DNA from: Agrobacterium tumefaciens
GTDB lineage: Bacteria; Pseudomonadota; Alphaproteobacteria; Rhizobiales; Rhizobiaceae
Assembly (NCBI RefSeq): GCF_017726655.1
Contig: NZ_CP072308.1
Span: forward strand, 2,740,001-2,804,000
Direction of reading: 5' to 3'
Length of the DNA stretch: 64,000 bases
Part shown: positions 18,778-27,461 of the stretch, in pieces
How the letters are laid out: every line of letters begins with the position of its first letter
Numbering within the stretch: position 1 is the stretch's first letter
Position numbers and translations under genes: made by a program
The notes under the pieces: model-generated
What the model was told of the DNA's origin: nothing
The model's database searches: none
Seen by the model: only the letters and a program-made list of their open reading frames with translations

Positions 18778-19059
18778 GGCATATTATCCTCCAGCAGCGG
18801 CAAAAGGCCAAGCGTTTCCGAACGGTCGAATGTGCAGACATGAGACAATTGCTGTCGATCCGGTGAAGGATTTACCGCTAATGGAGCTAATCCAGCAAAG
18901 GTGACTTGCATAAGGCATCAAACCTTCCGTATGAGTTGAGTGGAAGGCTCGGAATTCAAACATGGAACGGGTTTTCGCCGGAGGCGTCCGATAGCTTCAT
19001 TCGGTCGACGCCCATGGCGCTCATCGGGGCGAGGCCCCCATTTCCAAGGAGACACCAGG

Positions 19060-20166
19060 ATGAAACTGAAGACATTGACCAGCGTGACGCTCGCCGCGTC
19101 CTTCGCATTCGCACCCCTTGCCCATGCCGAGATCGTCATCGGCCTGATTGCGCCGCTCACCGGCCCCGTCGCTGCCTATGGCGACCAGGTCAAGAATGGC
19201 GCCCAGACGGCAGTCAATGAAATCAACAAAAAGGGCGGCATCCTCGGCGAACAGGTCGTGTTGAAGCTTGCCGATGATGGCGGCGAGCCGAAGCAGGGCG
19301 TTTCCGCAGCCAACCAGCTGGTTGCCGAAGGGATCCATTTCGTCGTTGGTCCGGTAACATCGGGCGTCGCCATTCCGGCGTCGGACGTCTTTGCCGAAAA
19401 CGGTGTGCTGATGGTGACGCCGACGGCAACTGCGCCGGGCCTGACCAACCGCGGCCTGTCGAATGTCTTCCGCACCTGCGGTCGTGACGACCAGCAGGCC
19501 GAGGTTGCAGCGAAATACGTTCTCGCCAATCTCAAGGACAAGAAGATCGCGATCATTCATGACAAGGGCGCCTATGGCAAGGGTCTGGCGGATGCCTTTA
19601 AAGCAACGCTGAATGCCGGCGGTGTCACCGAGGTTCTCTATGATGCCCTGACACCCGGTGAAAAGGATTTCGGCGCACTGACGGCTCGTCTGAAGTCTGA
19701 AAATGTCGATATCGTCTATTTTGGCGGTTACCACCCGGAAGCGGGTCTTCTGGCGCGCCAGCTCAAGGATGTCGGTGCCAAGGCTGCCATTATCGGCGGT
19801 GACGGCCTGTCGAACAGCGAATTCTGGAACATTGGTTCGCAGGCCGGCGAAGGCACGATCTTCACCAACGCCTCCGACGCCCTGAAGAACGATGATTCCA
19901 AGAGCGCCGCAGAAGCCCTGAAGGCCGCCAACATTCCGGCGGAAGCCTTCACGCTCAATGCATACGCTGCCGTCGAAGTCCTCAAGGCCGGTATCGAAAA
20001 GGCGGGCGACGCCAAGGATTCCGAAGCGGTCGCCAAGGTTCTGAAGAGCGGCGAAGCTTTCCCGACCGCCATCGGCAAGGTCACCTATGGTGAAAGCGGC
20101 GACCTGACCTCGCAGGCCTTCTCGCTGTTCAAGTGGCAGGACGGCAAGATCGTCGCAGCCGAGTAA
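19060..20166 (+). CDS. Branched-chain amino-acid ABC substrate-binding protein
   Basis: Periplasmic LivJ/LivK-type binding protein, 368 residues from [17 protein letters not shown] with AGGAGA about ten bases upstream; a 40-residue extension in frame is rejected because the signal peptide begins here. Signal cleavage is near AHA/EIVIG. The family pattern [17 protein letters not shown], then [14 protein letters not shown] and YGKGLADAF, is intact. No permease or ATPase gene lies nearby and a terminator follows, so it is a stand-alone gene whose transporter is encoded elsewhere. The ligand could be Leu/Ile/Val or another amino acid. Confidence 0.9.
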   Translation: MKLKTLTSVTLAASFAFAPLAHAEIVIGLIAPLTGPVAAYGDQVKNGAQTAVNEINKKGGILGEQVVLKLADDGGEPKQGVSAANQLVAEGIHFVVGPVTSGVAIPASDVFAENGVLMVTPTATAPGLTNRGLSNVFRTCGRDDQQAEVAAKYVLANLKDKKIAIIHDKGAYGKGLADAFKATLNAGGVTEVLYDALTPGEKDFGALTARLKSENVDIVYFGGYHPEAGLLARQLKDVGAKAAIIGGDGLSNSEFWNIGSQAGEGTIFTNASDALKNDDSKSAAEALKAANIPAEAFTLNAYAAVEVLKAGIEKAGDAKDSEAVAKVLKSGEAFPTAIGKVTYGESGDLTSQAFSLFKWQDGKIVAAE

Positions 20167-20176
20167 GCTGATCCTG

Positions 20177-20208
20177 ACCGGCCGCACCCGTTGCGGCCGG
20201 TTTCGTTT
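20177..20208 (+). terminator. Terminator of the LivK-like gene
   Basis: ACCGGCCGCA, short loop, TGCGGCCGGT followed by TTCGTTTT. It starts about ten bases after the stop codon. Confidence 0.88.
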
Positions 20209-20234
20209 TAGGACCTGAAAAGGATCGATGCAGG

Positions 20235-20636
20235 ATGACCGATGCCGGGACGCGATTGGAGGGAGATATCGGGTTCGAGAAGATGTTCCCGATCATCAGG
20301 ATATTCGACGAGGCGAAGGCGCGCGAGTTCTATATCGATTTTCTTGGCTTCGCCGTGGATTGGGAACATCGCTTCGGTGAGAATTTCCCGCTTTATATGC
20401 AGGTTTCCCGGGCTGGAATGGGCCTTCATCTCAGCGGCCATCATGGCGATGCGACACCGGGCTCGAACATCTTCGTCACCATGCACGGCGTTCACGCCTT
20501 TCAGAGCGAACTGGCGGCGAAGGATTATCGCTTCATGAAGCCGGGTGTCGAAGAATTGCCATGGGGCGACGTGATGGAGGTGACCGACCCTTTTGGCAAC
20601 CGCGTCCGTTTCTGCGAACAGAAAAGCCGGCCGTGA
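20235..20636 (+). CDS. Glyoxalase/bleomycin-resistance superfamily protein
   Basis: 133 residues with one VOC (vicinal oxygen chelate) fold. KMFPIIRIFDEAKAREFYIDFLGF begins the first beta-alpha-beta unit and MEVTDPFGNRVRFCE is the usual ending of the family. Members include glyoxalase I, dioxygenases and antibiotic-sequestering proteins; the HLSGHHGD stretch offers possible metal or ligand residues. A later in-frame ATG at residue 17 could also serve. Neighbours give no substrate. Confidence 0.8.
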   Translation: MTDAGTRLEGDIGFEKMFPIIRIFDEAKAREFYIDFLGFAVDWEHRFGENFPLYMQVSRAGMGLHLSGHHGDATPGSNIFVTMHGVHAFQSELAAKDYRFMKPGVEELPWGDVMEVTDPFGNRVRFCEQKSRP

Positions 20637-20700
20637 GGCCTTGAGCGCCTCTGCGGCTCTTGACCTTTGCCATGGTTTGAACGATAGAACGCGCAAATAG

Positions 20701-20737
20701 CGAACCGCGCGCACGGGCACCCCGTGCGCGCGGTTCG
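20701..20737. terminator. Perfect 17-bp GC-rich hairpin
   Basis: CGAACCGCGCGCACGGG and its exact reverse complement flank only three bases (CAC). It lies between the glyoxalase-like gene and the CDF gene and is followed on the plus strand by TGCGTTTTGGG, a weak T run. It probably ends the upstream transcript, though its length and perfection are unusual. Confidence 0.6.
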
Positions 20738-20790
20738 TGCGTTTTGGGACTTGATGATGCAATTCGTTCGCATCCGCACGGGGACAGAAA

Positions 20791-21693
20791 ATGAACATTG
20801 AAGGCAATGCGCTGGTCAGAAAGCTCGCATTCTGGGGCATCCCGCTTTCTTTCGGCGTGCTGGGCCTGAAGCTCGTGGCCTGGTGGGTCACCGGCTCGGT
20901 CGCGCTGCTGTCGGATGGTCTGGAATCCACCGTCAACGTCGTCGCGGCTTTCATCGCTTATTTCGTCATTCGCTACGCCCAGAAGCCGGCGGACGACGAC
21001 CACCAGTTCGGCCACCACAAGGCGGAGTATATTTCCGCTGTCGTGGAAGGGGTGCTGATTGTCGTCGCGGCTCTCTTGATCGTGCAGGAAGCCTGGGGGG
21101 CGCTTACCAGCCCAAGGTTGCCGGAGGCACCGGTTCTCGGTCTCGTCATCAATGCGGCGGCGGGTGCGATCAATGCCGTCTGGGCAACGATCCTCATCCG
21201 CGTTGGGAAGAAACACACCTCGCCGGCCCTTGCCGCTGATGGCCACCATATCATGTCAGATGTCGTGACGTCGGCAGGCGTTCTCGTCGGGCTCATTCTG
21301 GCGCTTGCGACGGGTTATGCCATTCTCGATCCGGTGCTCGCGATATTGGTCGCCATCAACATCCTGTTCCAGGGCTCCAAGGTCATCCTGCATTCGCTGG
21401 GCGGGCTGATGGACCGTGCCGTGGAGCCGGAAGAGGATGAAGCGATCAAGAAAGCGATTGCGGCCAATTCCGGTGGCATTATCGGTGTCCATGATCTCAG
21501 GACCCGCCGCGCCGGTTCGGCCGCCTTCATCGATTTTCACGTCGTCGTGCCGGCCGTCATGACGGTGCGTGAAGCGCATGATATTTGCGACCGCCTTGAA
21601 GATGCCATAAGGGACGTCATACCGGGCGCCAGCCTTGCCATTCACGTCGAGCCGGAAGGCGAAAAAGCGCATGGCGTCAAAGTGATCGTTTAA
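20791..21693 (+). CDS. Cation diffusion facilitator (CDF) metal exporter
   Basis: 300-residue inner-membrane metal/proton antiporter. Six hydrophobic segments fill residues 10-200, followed by a cytosolic ferredoxin-like domain. Metal-site motifs are SDGLEST in segment 2 and ADGHHIMSD in segment 5, with the conserved FGHHKAEY loop between. The second site keeps the H-x3-D form; the first has Asp and Glu spaced by three rather than the D-x3-D of YiiP, so the metal (Zn, Fe, Mn or Co) cannot be named. queF follows 17 bases later, probably in the same transcript but without functional link. Confidence 0.88.
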   Translation: MNIEGNALVRKLAFWGIPLSFGVLGLKLVAWWVTGSVALLSDGLESTVNVVAAFIAYFVIRYAQKPADDDHQFGHHKAEYISAVVEGVLIVVAALLIVQEAWGALTSPRLPEAPVLGLVINAAAGAINAVWATILIRVGKKHTSPALAADGHHIMSDVVTSAGVLVGLILALATGYAILDPVLAILVAINILFQGSKVILHSLGGLMDRAVEPEEDEAIKKAIAANSGGIIGVHDLRTRRAGSAAFIDFHVVVPAVMTVREAHDICDRLEDAIRDVIPGASLAIHVEPEGEKAHGVKVIV

Positions 21694-21710
21694 TTGAACA
21701 GGAGTTATTC

Positions 21711-22175
21711 ATGTCCGTGACGGATGTTTCCGGCCTGTCGCAGCTGGGCACGAAGGTCGATACGCCAGAGAGCCCGGAAAAGGCCGTTCTCGAAAAAGTG
21801 CCGAACGGCAATGCCGGCACCGACTATGTCGTGCGCTTCACCGCGCCCGAATTCACCTCGCTTTGCCCGATGACCGGCCAGCCGGATTTCGCCCATATCG
21901 TTATTGATTATATTCCCGGCGATTTTCTGGTGGAATCGAAGTCGCTGAAGCTGTTCCTGCAGTCCTTCCGCAACCATGGTGCGTTTCACGAGGATTGCTC
22001 GGTCTATATCGCCAAACGGCTGGTGGAATTGCTGCAGCCGAAGTGGCTGCGCATCGGCGCCTACTGGTATCCGCGCGGCGGCATTCCGATCGACGTCTTC
22101 TGGCAGACCGGACCGGCGCCCGAGGGCGTATGGCTGCCGGATCAGGGCGTTGCCACTTATCGCGGCCGTGGCTGA
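21711..22175 (+). CDS. queF: 7-cyano-7-deazaguanine (preQ0) reductase
   Basis: NADPH-dependent reduction of preQ0 to preQ1 for the queuosine tRNA modification. 154 residues, the short type I form. The catalytic cysteine is in [12 protein letters not shown], and the QueF signature [15 protein letters not shown] with the downstream His/Glu (FHEDC) is complete. A ribosome site (CAGGAG) precedes the ATG. It sits 17 bases after the CDF gene. No preQ1 riboswitch is seen between them. Confidence 0.96.
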   Translation: MSVTDVSGLSQLGTKVDTPESPEKAVLEKVPNGNAGTDYVVRFTAPEFTSLCPMTGQPDFAHIVIDYIPGDFLVESKSLKLFLQSFRNHGAFHEDCSVYIAKRLVELLQPKWLRIGAYWYPRGGIPIDVFWQTGPAPEGVWLPDQGVATYRGRG

Positions 22176-22200
22176 CCCGGCTGTTCAGGGGACAAAAAGC

Positions 22201-22953
22201 TCAGACGAACGAGCTGTCGTCGCCTGAATCGAAATCGGCATCATCGGCGCTGTCGTCGTAATCGGCCTGCTGGATATCGTCGTCATTGTTATCCTGCGGG
22301 TTGGCGCTGTCACCATAATAGTTGTTGATGACCGTTTCTTCGACCGGCGCATTGCCAGTGCCACTGCTGCCGCCGAAGGGCGAGCCAAGACCGAGCGACG
22401 ACATGTGGCTGCCGAAGATGCCGCTTAGAGAATTGGCAAGCAACATGCCGCCTGCAACGCCGGCGGCGGTGCCGAGCGCGCCCTGCAGAAAGCCACCGCC
22501 GGACCGACCGGCCGCTGCTGGCTGCTGGCTCCACGGTCCACCCGGCTGCTGCTGGGCTGCCTGCGATCCCCACGGACCGGCCGTCTGTCCGGCGGTATCG
22601 TTGCGCCACGAAGCTGGCGCGGCGGCAGCAGGTGCAGGTGTCGGGGCTGGTGGCTGCGGCTGGCCGGTGCCGAAGATGGAACTGAGAAAGCCGCCCTGGG
22701 CGGCGGCCTGAGGGGCCGGATTGGCGCTTTCCAACGCGTGGATGCGTTCTTCGAGCTGCTTGATATGGGCTGCTGCCGCTTCCAGACCCTTCTCCTGAAC
22801 GATCACCGCCTGCGCGAGATAATAGGGAGCTGCGGGCTGATCGCGCACGGCGTCTGCGATCAATGTTTCCGCCTCGCGGTCCCGCGGGGTGGCGGATGCG
22901 GCCTTGGTTCTTTCGAACAGGCCCTTGAGAAGCTGGCTTTCTTCCGGTGACAT
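22201..22953 (-). CDS. DUF2076 domain protein
   Basis: 250 residues from MSPEESQLLKGLFERT; AAGGAGG seven bases upstream fixes this start against a 17-residue longer frame. Residues 1-75 form an alpha-helical domain ending in a coiled-coil-like stretch (HIKQLEERIHALE). Residues 80-160 are Ala/Pro/Gln/Gly-rich, then a Gly-rich hydrophobic segment (FLQGALGTAAGVAGGMLLANSL is its core). The tail is highly acidic (DNNDDD, DDSADDADFDSGDD). This layout is typical of DUF2076, thought to be periplasmic ligand-binding, but no signal peptide is seen here. Converges with queF. Confidence 0.82.
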   Translation of the reverse strand: MSPEESQLLKGLFERTKAASATPRDREAETLIADAVRDQPAAPYYLAQAVIVQEKGLEAAAAHIKQLEERIHALESANPAPQAAAQGGFLSSIFGTGQPQPPAPTPAPAAAAPASWRNDTAGQTAGPWGSQAAQQQPGGPWSQQPAAAGRSGGGFLQGALGTAAGVAGGMLLANSLSGIFGSHMSSLGLGSPFGGSSGTGNAPVEETVINNYYGDSANPQDNNDDDIQQADYDDSADDADFDSGDDSSFV

Positions 22954-23053
22954 ATGCTGCCTCCTTACCGTGAAGCGTAAATCCACGATAAGGAGGTAGG
23001 CCACAATTTTGGCTTTTCAAAGCGGTCCGAATTTTAAATTTCGGTAATGATCC

Positions 23054-23644
23054 TCAGCCGCCAAAGGCGAGCGAGAGGCCCGCAATCGCGGTCAGCGCGC
23101 CAACCGTGCGGCTGGCGACCGGGCCGAAGCGGGCGATGCCGAGACCGAGCGCGATACCGGCTAGATGCAGGATGGCGGTGGCGATCATGAAACCGAAGCC
23201 GAATTGCAGCGCGCCGGCGCTGCCGAGTTCGCCACCATGCGCGTGGCCGTGGAAAAGGGCGAAAGCACCGACGACGGCCGCCGCCGCTGCCGTGGGCAGC
23301 CTTGCCGCCATGGCGACCAGAAGGCCAAGACCGATAACGGAGGCGAGAATGGCGGGTTCGACGAAGGGAAGGCCAATGCCGTAAACCGCCATCAGGAAGC
23401 CCACGGCCATGGTGCCGACAAAGGCGGTGGGCACGATCCACAGCGCCTTGCGGTCATTGCGGGAAAAGGCGATCTGTGAAGCCCAGATGCCGACAGCCAC
23501 CATCGCCAGAATATGGTCCGCACCGAAAAAGGGGTGCGAAACGCCGGCCATGAAGGAGCCGTGTTCTTCCGGGTTCAAATGCGCGAAAGCGGGCAGGGTG
23601 GTAACGCCGAGCGCGGCAGCGGCAAGGCTTAGTCTTTTCAGCAT
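23054..23644 (-). CDS. HupE/UreJ family nickel/cobalt permease-like protein
   Basis: 196 residues: signal-like first segment ending AFA/HLNPEEHG, then about six membrane helices. The family motif HPFFGADHILAMVAVG, with its His and Asp, and FHGHAHGGELG supply likely metal ligands in the membrane. HupE and UreJ proteins take up nickel for hydrogenase or urease; here neither enzyme is adjacent, and no cobalamin riboswitch is recognised upstream. Ribosome site GAGGGAA precedes the ATG. Ni versus Co cannot be told. Confidence 0.88.
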   Translation of the reverse strand: MLKRLSLAAAALGVTTLPAFAHLNPEEHGSFMAGVSHPFFGADHILAMVAVGIWASQIAFSRNDRKALWIVPTAFVGTMAVGFLMAVYGIGLPFVEPAILASVIGLGLLVAMAARLPTAAAAAVVGAFALFHGHAHGGELGSAGALQFGFGFMIATAILHLAGIALGLGIARFGPVASRTVGALTAIAGLSLAFGG

Positions 23645-23877
23645 GGTTCCCTCTTAAGATTATCGCCGCCCATCTGCTATCTTGGGTTCCCGCAGCGTGC
23701 GGCACTGCAATGAGACGCCGACGATATCGCGAAGACGAACGAGCTGTCCATGCGTCATCTGCCGGGGGTGCTGTTTATTGTTCGGGCGCGAACCTTGTCT
23801 TTTTTGCTCATTGCCTTACGTAACAAGTCGCACTATGTCCGAAGGGCATGCAAGAATTACGCTGGAGAGAGCCGTTG

Positions 23878-24459
23878 ATGAACGAAGACGAAGACGACAA
23901 GAGCAAGGAACTGCCGATCGGCAAGGAAACGGAAGCGAATCTTTTCAAGTCGCGTTCGATCTTCATCTATGGTGGCATCACGCAGGAACTGGCGCAGAAG
24001 GTCTGCACGCAGCTCGTGGCCCTTGCCGCCGCCAGCGACGACGACATTCGCGTTTACGTCAATTCGCCGGGCGGTCATGTCGAATCGGGTGATTCCATCC
24101 ACGACATGATCAAGTTCATCAAGCCGAAGGTTTACATCATCGGTACGGGCTGGGTCGCCTCCGCTGGCGCGCTGATCTATGTTTCGGTGCCGAAGGAACG
24201 GCGCCTTTGCCTGCCGAACACCCGCTTCCTGCTGCACCAACCCTCCGGCGGTACGCGTGGCATGGCATCCGATATCGAAATCCAGGCCCGCGAAATCATC
24301 AAGATGAACCAGCGCCTGATCAAGATCTTCTCCAAGGCCACCGGCCAGAGCGAAGAAAAGATCGCCAAGGACATCGATCGCGATTACTGGCTGAGCGCAG
24401 AAGACGCCAAGGATTATGGCCTCGTCGGCAAGATCGTCGAGAGCCAGTCGGAACTCTGA
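23878..24459 (+). CDS. ClpP-like serine protease subunit (atypical)
   Basis: 193 residues from [13 protein letters not shown], preceded by GGAGAG; an in-frame ATG ten codons earlier is less suited. The Clp protease fold is clear: [17 protein letters not shown], nucleophile Ser95 in GWVASAGAL, His120 in LLHQPSGG, and Asp in DIDRDYWLS. The catalytic triad is therefore present. It differs from housekeeping ClpP by an acidic Lys-rich leader, TGWVASAG in place of GQAASMG, and [12 protein letters not shown] in the handle. Probably a secondary ClpP isoform. No ATPase partner is nearby; a terminator follows. Confidence 0.87.
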   Translation: MNEDEDDKSKELPIGKETEANLFKSRSIFIYGGITQELAQKVCTQLVALAAASDDDIRVYVNSPGGHVESGDSIHDMIKFIKPKVYIIGTGWVASAGALIYVSVPKERRLCLPNTRFLLHQPSGGTRGMASDIEIQAREIIKMNQRLIKIFSKATGQSEEKIAKDIDRDYWLSAEDAKDYGLVGKIVESQSEL

Positions 24460-24474
24460 TCTTCTGACTTCCGT

Positions 24475-24517
24475 TAAAAAAAAGCCCGTGCCGATGAGAA
24501 TCGGTGCGGGCTTTTTC
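24475..24517. terminator. Bidirectional terminator after ClpP-like gene
   Basis: A run of eight A residues, AAGCCCG(T)GCCGAT, loop GAGA, ATCGGTGCGGGCTT, then TTT. It serves the ClpP-like gene and, read on the other strand, the convergent MXKDX gene. Confidence 0.92.
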
Positions 24518-24531
24518 CATTCAGGCTGGTG

Positions 24532-24789
24532 TCATTTCATCGTGTCACAGGCCTTCATCATGTCCGCTTTCTTCATCTTGTTCATTTCCATGCCGGCCTT
24601 GTGCATGCAGTCCTTCTTGCTGGTCATCGGCATCCCATCCTTTTTCATGGTCTCCATTTTCATGGTGTCACCATGCATGGCGTCTTTTGTCATCCCGCCG
24701 GTCTTCATGCCGTCGGCATGGACGCTGCCTGCGAAGGACAGCGCGGAGAGCATGGAAGTGGCAGCAATGGCGATCAGGGTGCGGGTCAT
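24532..24789 (-). CDS. Methionine-rich pentapeptide MXKDX repeat protein
   Basis: 85 residues. Signal peptide (residues 1-26, cleaved near VHA/DGMKT) followed by a short mature chain in which Met is about one residue in five, with repeats such as MTKDAM, MKKDGM, MKKADM and two cysteines (DCMHK, ACDTM). This is the pentapeptide MXKDX family, secreted and of unproven role; Met, His and Cys clusters suggest binding of soft metals such as copper. A GAGGAGA site precedes the ATG. It is divergent from the ECF sigma gene and has a promoter motif matching that gene's own, so it is a likely target. Confidence 0.88.
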   Translation of the reverse strand: MTRTLIAIAATSMLSALSFAGSVHADGMKTGGMTKDAMHGDTMKMETMKKDGMPMTSKKDCMHKAGMEMNKMKKADMMKACDTMK

Positions 24790-24854
24790 GAAGGATCTCC
24801 TCTTGAAGTCGTTGAATGTCCGCCGGCAACGCGCCGCGGTTCACGATCATCCAT

Positions 24855-24880
24855 TCGGACAGGACCGGCTGCTCGTTACA
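24855..24880 (-). promoter_or_regulatory. Putative ECF promoter of the MXKDX gene
   Basis: On the minus strand GTAAC (24880-24876) and CGAA (24858-24855) are separated by 17 bases, with flanking TG and T respectively. The same pair, spaced by 16, occurs before the sigma factor gene on the other strand. The motif resembles the GTAACC...CGAA type that I recall for the Caulobacter SigF regulon. Confidence 0.6.
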
Positions 24881-24933
24881 TCTTCACGCGCTTGTGACGG
24901 CAAGTTCGGGCGAGATTTTTTTCAAGCCATTAT

Positions 24934-24958
24934 GTAACAATAGTTTGCCGATGCCGAA
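24934..24958 (+). promoter_or_regulatory. Putative autoregulatory ECF promoter
   Basis: GTAAC (24934-24938), 16 bases, CGAA (24955-24958), again preceded by TG and followed by T. The -10 part overlaps a possible ATG at 24951, which argues that translation of the sigma factor really begins at the ATG at 24975. Confidence 0.6.
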
Positions 24959-24974
24959 TAACCCCATAGTGACG

Positions 24975-25523
24975 ATGACAGGCAGCCCTTCGGAAGAGAC
25001 ACTCAAATTGCTGATGCTGCGTTCTCTTGATGGGGACGAAGGCGCCTACAGGCATTTGTTGCACGCGTTGAGACGACTGCTGGTCGCCTATTACGGGCGA
25101 CGCATGGCCGCCGCCTCCAGAGCGGATGTCGAAGATCTTGTTCAGGAGACTTTGTTGTCGCTTCACGCCAAGCGGGCGACCTATGACCGTGAAAGACCAT
25201 TCACGGCGTGGTTTTTCTCGATAGCGCGCTACAAGCTCATCGACCACTATCGTGGCAGGGGCGCGCGGGCGCTTACAGAGGTCGAACTCGATGAGGCGCT
25301 TGAAGCCGAGTCCTCCGTTGACGCTGTCACGGCTCGCATGGATGTGGAGAGGCTGCTGGACGCGTTACCGGAGCGGCAACGCGATCTCATTCGACGGGTG
25401 AAAATCGAAGGTCAGTCAATTGCCGAAGCGGCGGCGAAATCCGGCCAGACGGAGCTTGCGGCAAGGGTTGGCATTCACAGAACGCTGAAAGTCCTGGCGG
25501 CAAAATTGCGGGGGGACAGGTGA
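24975..25523 (+). CDS. ECF-family RNA polymerase sigma factor
   Basis: 182 residues from MTGSPSEETLKLL. Region 2 holds DVEDLVQETLLSLHAKR and PFTAWFFSIARYKLIDHYR, and region 4 is LPERQRDLIRRVKIEGQSIAEAA with a helix-turn-helix. Starts at 24951 or further upstream are possible but overlap the predicted promoter. The next gene, overlapping it by four bases (GTGA), is an NrsF-type membrane anti-sigma, which places this among sigma factors like Caulobacter SigF that respond to heavy-metal stress. It probably activates its own operon and the divergent MXKDX gene. Confidence 0.9.
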   Translation: MTGSPSEETLKLLMLRSLDGDEGAYRHLLHALRRLLVAYYGRRMAAASRADVEDLVQETLLSLHAKRATYDRERPFTAWFFSIARYKLIDHYRGRGARALTEVELDEALEAESSVDAVTARMDVERLLDALPERQRDLIRRVKIEGQSIAEAAAKSGQTELAARVGIHRTLKVLAAKLRGDR

Positions 25524-26164
25524 GGAAGACGGAAGACATCATCGAGAAACTGGTAAGCAATCTTAAGCCCGTCCCGGCTTTTGCGCTCAAGCGCCGGTTT
25601 GCAATCGCGGCCCTGTCGGCGCTTGGCGTTTCGCTCGTGCTGATGCTTGCCATTCTCGGCCCTCGCCGCGACATGAACGACGCCGTGACCGAGCCGGGTT
25701 TCTGGGTTAAATCGGCCTATAACGCCCTGCTGGCACTGACCGCGTTTTTCGCCGTCATTCGCCTTTCGCGGCCCGATGGCGAACGGGGTTACGTGTTTGT
25801 TTGGCATACGCTGATTTTTGTTGCCATGGCGGTGACTGCGCTTGTGCAACTGGGCTTTGCCGTGCCGGGCACCTATCGCACCCTTATTCTCGGCTCATCC
25901 GCACTGCACTGCCCGTTCTTGATCGTTGGTTTTGCGTCTCCCGTGTTTCTCGCGAATTTCGCGGTTCTGCGCCGTTCGGCGCCCGCTGACCCGACGCTTG
26001 CGGGATTTGTCGCGGGCGTTGCCGCCGGCGCGGCCGGTGCATGGGTCTATTCGTGGTTCTGCACCGAAAACGGCATGGCTTTCGTGCTGATCTGGTACTC
26101 GCTAGGCATTCTCCTGACCGGCATCATCGGTTCCATTGCGGGCCCGCGCCTGCTGCGCTGGTGA
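25520..26164 (+). CDS. nrsF: NrsF-type (DUF1109) membrane anti-sigma factor
   Basis: 214 residues, start codon GTG overlapping the sigma stop. Residues 1-20 are cytosolic and would bind the sigma factor, then six membrane segments (about 28-47, 66-82, 94-115, 122-142, 160-180, 188-205). Two cysteines only, Cys131 in ALHCPF and Cys181 in WFCTEN, lie at positions I recall as the two conserved, function-critical cysteines of Caulobacter NrsF. Stress or metal acting on them would release the sigma factor. Family call is strong; the signal is inferred. Confidence 0.88.
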   Translation: MRKTEDIIEKLVSNLKPVPAFALKRRFAIAALSALGVSLVLMLAILGPRRDMNDAVTEPGFWVKSAYNALLALTAFFAVIRLSRPDGERGYVFVWHTLIFVAMAVTALVQLGFAVPGTYRTLILGSSALHCPFLIVGFASPVFLANFAVLRRSAPADPTLAGFVAGVAAGAAGAWVYSWFCTENGMAFVLIWYSLGILLTGIIGSIAGPRLLRW

Positions 26165-26248
26165 GGGCGTACCTGTTCGCCCGTCGAGCATCTTGCCAGC
26201 GGATGGGTTTTTTGATCTTCAGAAGAAACAGAAGATCCAGGAACCGCC

Positions 26249-27427
26249 ATGCTGAAAGATTTTTCCGTCCAGAGCCTGTTCATGGGCTGCCTCACCGCTT
26301 TTGTCGGTTTTGCCAGTTCCTTCGCCGTTGTGCTGCAGGGCTTGAAAGCGGTCGGCGCAACCGATTTCGAAGCTGCGTCCGGGCTGATGGCGCTTTCGGT
26401 GGCGATGGGGATTTGTGCTATCGTCCTCTCCGCCGCGACACGGCTTCCCATCAGCATCGCGTGGTCGACGCCGGGGGCCGCGCTGCTGGCGACGACCGGT
26501 GTGATCGAGGGCGGATTTCCGGCTGCGGTCGGCGGCTTTATCATCTGCGCGATCCTGATCATCATTGCCGGCCTGTTCCGGCCGCTTGGAAAAGCGGTCG
26601 CTTCCATCCCCGCGCCGCTTGCCAATGCCATGTTGTCGGGTGTCATCATTGGCCTGTGTTTTGCACCGATCAAGGCGATCGGTTTTAATCCCGCGCTCGG
26701 CTTGCCGATTATTCTGGCCTGGATCATCGTCGGCGCTTTCAAACGGCTGTTTGCCGTGCCCGCGGCGCTCGCTGCTTTCGTGCTCGTCATGATCTTCGGC
26801 GTCGATATTCCCACGGGCGCGTTCGATAGCGTCGCACAGTCGCTGACGCCGCCGATGGAATGGGTGACGCCGGTCTTCAGCCTCCACGCCATCGTTTCCA
26901 TCGCGCTGCCGCTCTTCATCGTGACGATGGCCTCGCAAAATATTCCGGGCATCGCCGTCCTGAAGGTCAATCATTACGACCCGCAGCCCGGTCCGCTTTT
27001 CGCGGCAACCGGTTTCTTCTCGCTGCTGTCGGCGCCTTTCGGGGGCCATGCGGTCAACCTGGCCGCCATCACGGCGGCCATGTGCGCCGGGGAAGATGCC
27101 CATCCCGATCCGAAACGCCGCTACTGGGCGGCGATCATCGGCGGCGTTGGATATATCGTCTTCGGGTTGCTGGCGGGTGTGGTGACAGCCTTCGTCGCGC
27201 TCGCGCCGCCCATCCTCATTCAGGCGGTGGCTGGGCTGGCGCTGGTCGGCGCCTTTTCCGGCTCGGCGGTCGCCGCTTTCAAGGAGCCGGAAACCCGCGA
27301 GGCGGCGGCCATCACCTTCCTCATCACCGCCTCCGGCCTTTCTTTTGGCGGCGTTTCCGGGGCCTTTGGGGGGCTGATCGGTGGCGGGTTGATGATGGCG
27401 TTGCAGCGAGTGGTGAAGCGTGGTTAA
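26249..27427 (+). CDS. benE: BenE-family benzoate/H+ symporter
   Basis: 392-residue inner-membrane transporter with about 12 hydrophobic segments. The family pattern is plain: SFAVVLQGLKAVGATDFEAASGL, AWSTPGAALLATTG, ASQNIPGIAVLK and APFGGHAVNLAAITAAMCAGEDAH. Members import benzoate with protons. There are no benzoate degradation genes beside it, so the physiological substrate may be another aromatic acid or unrelated. AGGAA precedes the ATG. It follows the nrsF gene by 85 bases on the same strand; co-transcription is possible but not shown. Confidence 0.9.
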   Translation: MLKDFSVQSLFMGCLTAFVGFASSFAVVLQGLKAVGATDFEAASGLMALSVAMGICAIVLSAATRLPISIAWSTPGAALLATTGVIEGGFPAAVGGFIICAILIIIAGLFRPLGKAVASIPAPLANAMLSGVIIGLCFAPIKAIGFNPALGLPIILAWIIVGAFKRLFAVPAALAAFVLVMIFGVDIPTGAFDSVAQSLTPPMEWVTPVFSLHAIVSIALPLFIVTMASQNIPGIAVLKVNHYDPQPGPLFAATGFFSLLSAPFGGHAVNLAAITAAMCAGEDAHPDPKRRYWAAIIGGVGYIVFGLLAGVVTAFVALAPPILIQAVAGLALVGAFSGSAVAAFKEPETREAAAITFLITASGLSFGGVSGAFGGLIGGGLMMALQRVVKRG

Positions 27428-27461
27428 ATAGGATGCTTATTGTTTTAAAGAAATATTATTT

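Noticed and set aside
19021..20187. 388-residue minus-strand open frame
   Set aside because: Antisense to the branched-chain amino-acid binding protein gene.
21694..21710. preQ1 riboswitch before queF
   Set aside because: Only 17 bases separate it from the CDF gene, too short for the aptamer, and no aptamer-like sequence is seen upstream.
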